Source of the DNA: an uncultured Mailhella sp.
GTDB lineage: Bacteria; Desulfobacterota; Desulfovibrionia; Desulfovibrionales; Desulfovibrionaceae
DNA length: 9,267 bases
Direction: 5' to 3'
Assembly: GCA_944324625.1 (NCBI GenBank)
Contig: CALUWZ010000063.1
Location: forward strand, 1-9,267
Position 1 is the first letter of the stretch. The number at the start of each line of letters is the position of its first letter. The translations under genes were made by a program, and so were the position numbers. Below, piece after piece: positions 7,401 to 9,267 of this stretch. The notes beneath the pieces were generated by a model, which was given only the letters and a program-made list of their open reading frames with translations, was not told the origin of the DNA and searched no databases.

Positions 7401-7609
7401 GCGTTGCTGGCAATTACAACAGGGGAGGGAGCAAAAGAAAACTTAATGCTTTCTATGTTAAATTCAAGACTGGTTTTTTCCTTTAAAAAAGCTGAAACCG
7501 TTTCACCAAGTTTGGTGGGCTGAAGATGAAAAAGATATACATACAGACCCGTTGAAACCAACAGCATCCAAGATATCAGAATGATTAATGCCCAAGGTAT
7601 TTTTCGCAC
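4406..7609 (-). CDS. AsmA-family envelope protein
   Basis: This 1067-residue protein has the build of the AsmA/TamB/YhdP group, large proteins anchored in the inner membrane whose beta-rich periplasmic part is thought to carry or regulate phospholipids on the way to the outer membrane. One N-terminal helix (about 6-28) is followed by LEFNIESIKFSFAPSP (48-63), the typical AsmA opening, and long alternating beta-strand sequence. A Pro/Ser/Gly-rich linker (about 497-516) divides it into two halves. The C-terminal AsmA-like domain is seen around 968-1038: GTVKNGVAETHNILLHG, ILAGGTVNL and IPIIITGTMENPQYEV, followed by the amphipathic tail SIGNIGAGIFDVFSNV. The start is GTG at 7609, with a weak AAGAG ribosome site; the next Met (M15) would destroy the membrane anchor. 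A strong promoter lies directly upstream. The Tim44-like gene follows on the same strand. Family membership is fairly sure, the exact subfamily is not. Confidence 0.87.
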   Translation of the reverse strand: MRKIPWALIILISWMLLVSTGLYVYLFHLQPTKLGETVSAFLKEKTSLEFNIESIKFSFAPSPVVIASNAKFYDKSLQTSITVKKVEGVLSWRSLFMLKPVIKHLDVYNPFVHFVLPVREKKEIQHSVQDISKEAARKLFNYLQEFSIPHYFNSLKVTVHNGSGELVDPNADMAYFFENLNISAKAPDILDGYAQINLERLDILYENSPLFQLTGTKISAENVSYSPRTYSGNLKVESNVQAASLQRFYDTPINPAYNYFPMPEPSFVQLNTNFAIAIRNKEIRLDGTLVNKTVFPMNGHNTPVKLHIPFSMVSTFEKKNKSSLDFPYADNTLSPYKENFLKENTLSEYALDLPGFYVSEVRINNAEIRADADSLHFTGAATGLYPLNPLFFGKADVHNFSLPRWIGPTRNMSTGLYNALDGIKAEIEVFCTLKGVFSPKLKAKILDYEVQGKSVTANFLKPDICFDLELIAKGGGSLDLNPLFPEINGKNVRRVQLPPPAVAKSTSSEGGGTSVSHHINIHLPQNARIWKIDCSDINVLVAPDKSGTPTIAADIKNLYTGKASALAVLNSGKKHKITAKINSVLTEAPLRNIIGYTACTGYADANITLYLQGENVSEILNSLEIYGQASVKNGALHSKTKMLSKFSKLFADVSVKTIPFKTAVLPDTFALNGSWLFEGNFPEYAVKLSAKNSAVHFSTADGQPLFRNPQATNIMLTEKQSKTAVLNGIGKLGFNIGKNSLTLKEYKGMLRHSKLIANIEYIQKNKAHFKGNLYFQHFDLSDYIKNDAPQKHADKELPLDFICNNEVDLSLKADRLTFYDITTRNFTGNIKIKDNKISINNLKTNSQRGIVQALLEGSVTKHNQKYQMQTLFKLKAENIDMLSITKMRKQKTLMAGIGNIAIQGNANISKSSDIFKTMNADWSMNFFNGYFQSKKDHYSSSNNADFSVGQSANSAQYTGKTHYDTLSATGTVKNGVAETHNILLHGKGLDILAGGTVNLVTEVINAYARANYLGLSDIPIIITGTMENPQYEVKVLNAVSRSIGNIGAGIFDVFSNVITQPFKIFMQ

Positions 7610-7637
7610 AATTTACTCTTTTTAATATTGTTGCGTA

Positions 7638-7666
7638 ATTATACGAATTTTAAACATAAGTTTCAA
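7638..7666 (-). promoter_or_regulatory. Strong sigma70 promoter for the AsmA-family gene
   Basis: On the minus strand TTGAAA (7666-7661), a 17-base spacer and a perfect TATAAT (7643-7638) match the sigma70 consensus at five and six of six positions. The predicted RNA start is near 7631, giving a leader of roughly 20 bases before the GTG at 7609. Confidence 0.85.
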
Positions 7667-7700
7667 GGAATGATTTAAGTTAATTTTCTTTTATTTTTGC

Positions 7701-7729
7701 TTGCCCATTATCCTTTCTTTATATATAGT
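7701..7729 (+). promoter_or_regulatory. Sigma70 promoter for the 7757-8752 membrane protein gene
   Basis: TTGCCC (7701-7706), a 17-base spacer and TATAGT (7724-7729) match the consensus at four and five of six positions. RNA would start near 7736, about 20 bases before the ATG. The promoter points away from the AsmA promoter; the two -35 boxes are 34 bases apart with an AT-rich stretch between them. Confidence 0.72.
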
Positions 7730-7745
7730 TACAAAAAATTTTTCT

Positions 7746-7750
7746 AAGGA
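7746..7750 (+). promoter_or_regulatory. Shine-Dalgarno of the membrane protein gene
   Basis: AAGGA lies six bases before the ATG at 7757, which supports this start and shows that the unfamiliar reading frame is a translated gene. Confidence 0.85.
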
Positions 7751-7756
7751 AACAGT

Positions 7757-8752
7757 ATGAACCTGCTTATTTTTGTTTCTGTTTTTTTTCTTGCGGCTGT
7801 CTTTTTCATGCCGTTAATCGGTTTTTGCTATAAAATTTGCGAAACTGCCTATAAGCGTTCCCTTTTTGCCAAAGGAGCCAAACAAATCCAATTATTTTCC
7901 GCCTGCCTGCTTTTGCTCTGCGCCGCCGCCCTTGGTGCGGATTATTTCTTTAAAGGGAATTTATTTCAGGCAAATCTGCTTATTCAGAAAAATGCCTCTT
8001 TCGGTATTTGGCAAAATTCCTTTATTTTCCTGACAGGCGGTAGCTTTTTGACTGCGTTTTTATGCTTTTTGGCATATAAGTTTTCAAAAAAACAATTCTT
8101 TTTTGCCCTCAGCGCGGCAGCGGGAATTTTTCTTGCGGCATGCATGGGAAAATTTTTGTCTTTAATTGCCGCATCAGGCATTACTGCCGAAAACAGCTCT
8201 ATTTTCGTTCAGTACTGCCAACAGATTTTTAATCCTGTTTTTGCTTTGCCTGCAGAAACTTTTACAGAAAATCCTTATGCGGTATTTGCTTCCTCAGGAC
8301 TTTTTTCCGCTTTGTTTTTATGCTTTGTCCTGATTGCCGTTTTTCTGTATGCTCTGTATTTTGTCTGCATATTAAGTTTTCTCTTCAGAAATGCCATGGA
8401 CTACGGAAGGGATTATTACACTTTTATGCTTGCCAAATACGGCCGTGCTCTTTTTCTTGTTTCTTTGACTGCAGCTGTCCTCGGTTTTATGCTCCTTGCA
8501 GGCTTTGCTCTCCCGTTTCAAAACAAAACTGCTGAAATTCTTTCCGCATATTCGGCACAGCCGCAGTATCTGCAATGGGCTTTGCTTGCAGTTCCTCTTG
8601 TCTGCTCGCTCATTTCCTTGAAACTCAAAAAAAGTTTTTATGCCGCACAAATTCCCATGCAGAAAAAAAGCAATGTCATTATTGCCGTTCTGCTGGACTT
8701 TGCTTTTGCTGTCTGTATTTTTTTCTGTGTGATGAACTGCACGAAGTTTTAA
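7757..8752 (+). CDS. Unrecognised polytopic membrane protein (about 8 helices)
   Basis: I do not recognise this 331-residue protein. Hydrophobic segments at about 3-25, 45-62, 88-108, 114-138, 178-208, 229-251, 272-290 and 305-326 suggest eight membrane helices, with Lys/Arg-rich turns after several of them (KRSLFAKGAK at 33-42, KFSKK at 108-112, KLKK at 289-292). By hand count it contains 46 phenylalanines (about 14%), 13 cysteines and no histidine. The lack of histidine argues against a His-ligated haem protein. The most polar loops are NAMDYGRDYYTF (212-223) and the loop between helices 4 and 5 (about 139-177), which are the best candidates for functional sites. The start is supported by AAGGA six bases upstream and a good promoter. 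purM follows on the same strand after 74 bases, and the AsmA-family gene is divergent. A transporter or an envelope enzyme are both possible; no function is assigned. Confidence 0.85.
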   Translation: MNLLIFVSVFFLAAVFFMPLIGFCYKICETAYKRSLFAKGAKQIQLFSACLLLLCAAALGADYFFKGNLFQANLLIQKNASFGIWQNSFIFLTGGSFLTAFLCFLAYKFSKKQFFFALSAAAGIFLAACMGKFLSLIAASGITAENSSIFVQYCQQIFNPVFALPAETFTENPYAVFASSGLFSALFLCFVLIAVFLYALYFVCILSFLFRNAMDYGRDYYTFMLAKYGRALFLVSLTAAVLGFMLLAGFALPFQNKTAEILSAYSAQPQYLQWALLAVPLVCSLISLKLKKSFYAAQIPMQKKSNVIIAVLLDFAFAVCIFFCVMNCTKF

Positions 8753-8769
8753 TTTCTGCATTTCAAAAC

Positions 8770-8798
8770 TTGGCAAACAATAAATTTTAAGTTATTTT
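8770..8798 (+). promoter_or_regulatory. Possible purM promoter
   Basis: TTGGCA (8770-8775), 17 bases, then TATTTT (8793-8798) gives five- and four-of-six matches to sigma70 hexamers just ahead of the purM ribosome site. The gap 8753-8826 shows no convincing terminator, so purM may also be co-transcribed with the membrane protein gene. Confidence 0.42.
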
Positions 8799-8814
8799 CA
8801 TTTTGATAAAAAAT

Positions 8815-8820
8815 AAGGAG
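8815..8820 (+). promoter_or_regulatory. Shine-Dalgarno of purM
   Basis: A near-ideal AAGGAG sits six bases before the ATG at 8827 and fixes the purM start. Confidence 0.9.
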
Positions 8821-8826
8821 TGTCCG

Positions 8827-9267
8827 ATGAGTTCTTCTCGTTCCCAAGTATATACTGATGCAGGAGTCAATATTGAGGCCGGCAACGATTTGGTTTCCAA
8901 AATCAAATCCATTGTGGCAACCACGCATACCACAGGCGTGCTCTGCAATATAGGCAGTTTCGGCGGTTTGTTCCGTCCCGATATTTCTTCCATGAAAGAT
9001 CCGATTTTGGTGGCTTCCACCGACGGCGTGGGCACAAAGCTTAAACTTGCCTTTGAATTTGACAAACACGATACCGTAGGCATTGACCTTGTGGCAATGA
9101 GCGTAAACGATATTTTGGTTCAGGGTGCAAAGCCGCTGTTTTTTCTTGATTATTATGCCTGCAGCAAGCTTGATGTGGAAAAAGCCCATAATGTCATTGC
9201 AGGCATTGCGGAAGGCTGCCGCCAGTCCTCCTGTGCGCTTTTGGGCGGCGAAACAGCCGAAATGCCC
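8827..9267 (+). CDS. purM: Phosphoribosylformylglycinamidine cyclo-ligase (partial at right edge)
   Basis: PurM (AIR synthetase) uses ATP to close FGAM to 5-aminoimidazole ribonucleotide in de novo purine synthesis. The window holds the first 147 residues of a family that is usually about 345-350 long; the frame is open to the edge. Signatures in order are [12 protein letters not shown] (9-20), GSFGGLF (43-49), the ATP-binding [12 protein letters not shown] (64-75), [20 protein letters not shown] (85-104) followed by FFLDYYA, and GGETAEMP (140-147), which is cut at the boundary. The ATG at 8827 is set by AAGGAG six bases upstream. There is no sign of a purine riboswitch in the short leader, though a regulator site cannot be excluded. 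In some bacteria purN follows purM, but what follows here lies outside the window. Confidence 0.96.
   Translation, partial: MSSSRSQVYTDAGVNIEAGNDLVSKIKSIVATTHTTGVLCNIGSFGGLFRPDISSMKDPILVASTDGVGTKLKLAFEFDKHDTVGIDLVAMSVNDILVQGAKPLFFLDYYACSKLDVEKAHNVIAGIAEGCRQSSCALLGGETAEMP

Noticed and set aside
7757..8752. Possible cytochrome or quinol oxidase subunit because of many membrane helices
   Set aside because: The protein has no histidine, so the usual haem ligands are absent.
8744..8771. Inverted repeat AAGTTTT/AAAACTT after the membrane protein gene
   Set aside because: It is a short AT-only stem with a 14-base loop and no T-tract, too weak to call a terminator.
8749..9189. 146-codon minus-strand open frame near the right edge
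   Set aside because: It is the antisense shadow of purM, whose motifs on the + strand are unmistakable.
1..9267. Search by eye for CRISPR repeats, tRNA genes, transposase genes, att sites, prophage or defence genes
   Set aside because: No repeated spacer pattern, cloverleaf, transposase motif or defence-like gene was seen; the window reads as ordinary core chromosome.

Overview
The window is chromosomal housekeeping DNA from a Gram-negative bacterium. It has moderately low GC, AT-rich intergenic gaps and short spacing between genes. An AsmA-family envelope protein points to an outer membrane. The C-terminal end of an acetate kinase fits a fermentative or anaerobic lifestyle. A sulfate-reducer relative (Desulfovibrionaceae-like deltaproteobacterium) is my best guess from gene content and style, but this is a low-confidence inference because no lineage-specific marker is present.

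Layout from left to right. Bases 1-137 are the 3' end of ackA on the + strand. A hairpin at 153-182 with A and T tracts on its two sides separates it from a convergent minus-strand operon and can stop transcription from both sides. Read on the minus strand from 3329 down to 194, that operon is murI (glutamate racemase), truA (tRNA pseudouridine 38-40 synthase), an RluA-family pseudouridine synthase and an HPP-family membrane protein. Every junction overlaps (1, 14 and 8 nt), which suggests one mRNA with translational coupling. Upstream, also on the minus strand, is a secreted or membrane-anchored Tim44-like domain protein (3437-4336), closed by its own terminator at 3398-3425. Before it lies a 1067-residue AsmA-family protein (4406-7609).

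The gap 7610-7756 is a divergent promoter region. It has a near-consensus sigma70 promoter for the AsmA gene on the minus strand and a good one for a + strand gene. That + strand gene (7757-8752) encodes an unrecognised, phenylalanine-rich protein with about eight membrane helices and no histidine. It is followed after 74 bp by the 5' part of purM (phosphoribosylformylglycinamidine cyclo-ligase), which runs off the right edge.

Functionally the window combines acetate metabolism (ackA), peptidoglycan precursor supply (murI), RNA pseudouridylation (truA and the RluA homologue), envelope biogenesis (AsmA and possibly the Tim44-like protein) and purine synthesis (purM). I see no mobile element, CRISPR array, tRNA, rRNA, riboswitch or defence system. 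The only genuinely unexplained gene is the membrane protein at 7757-8752; the other observations are modest.
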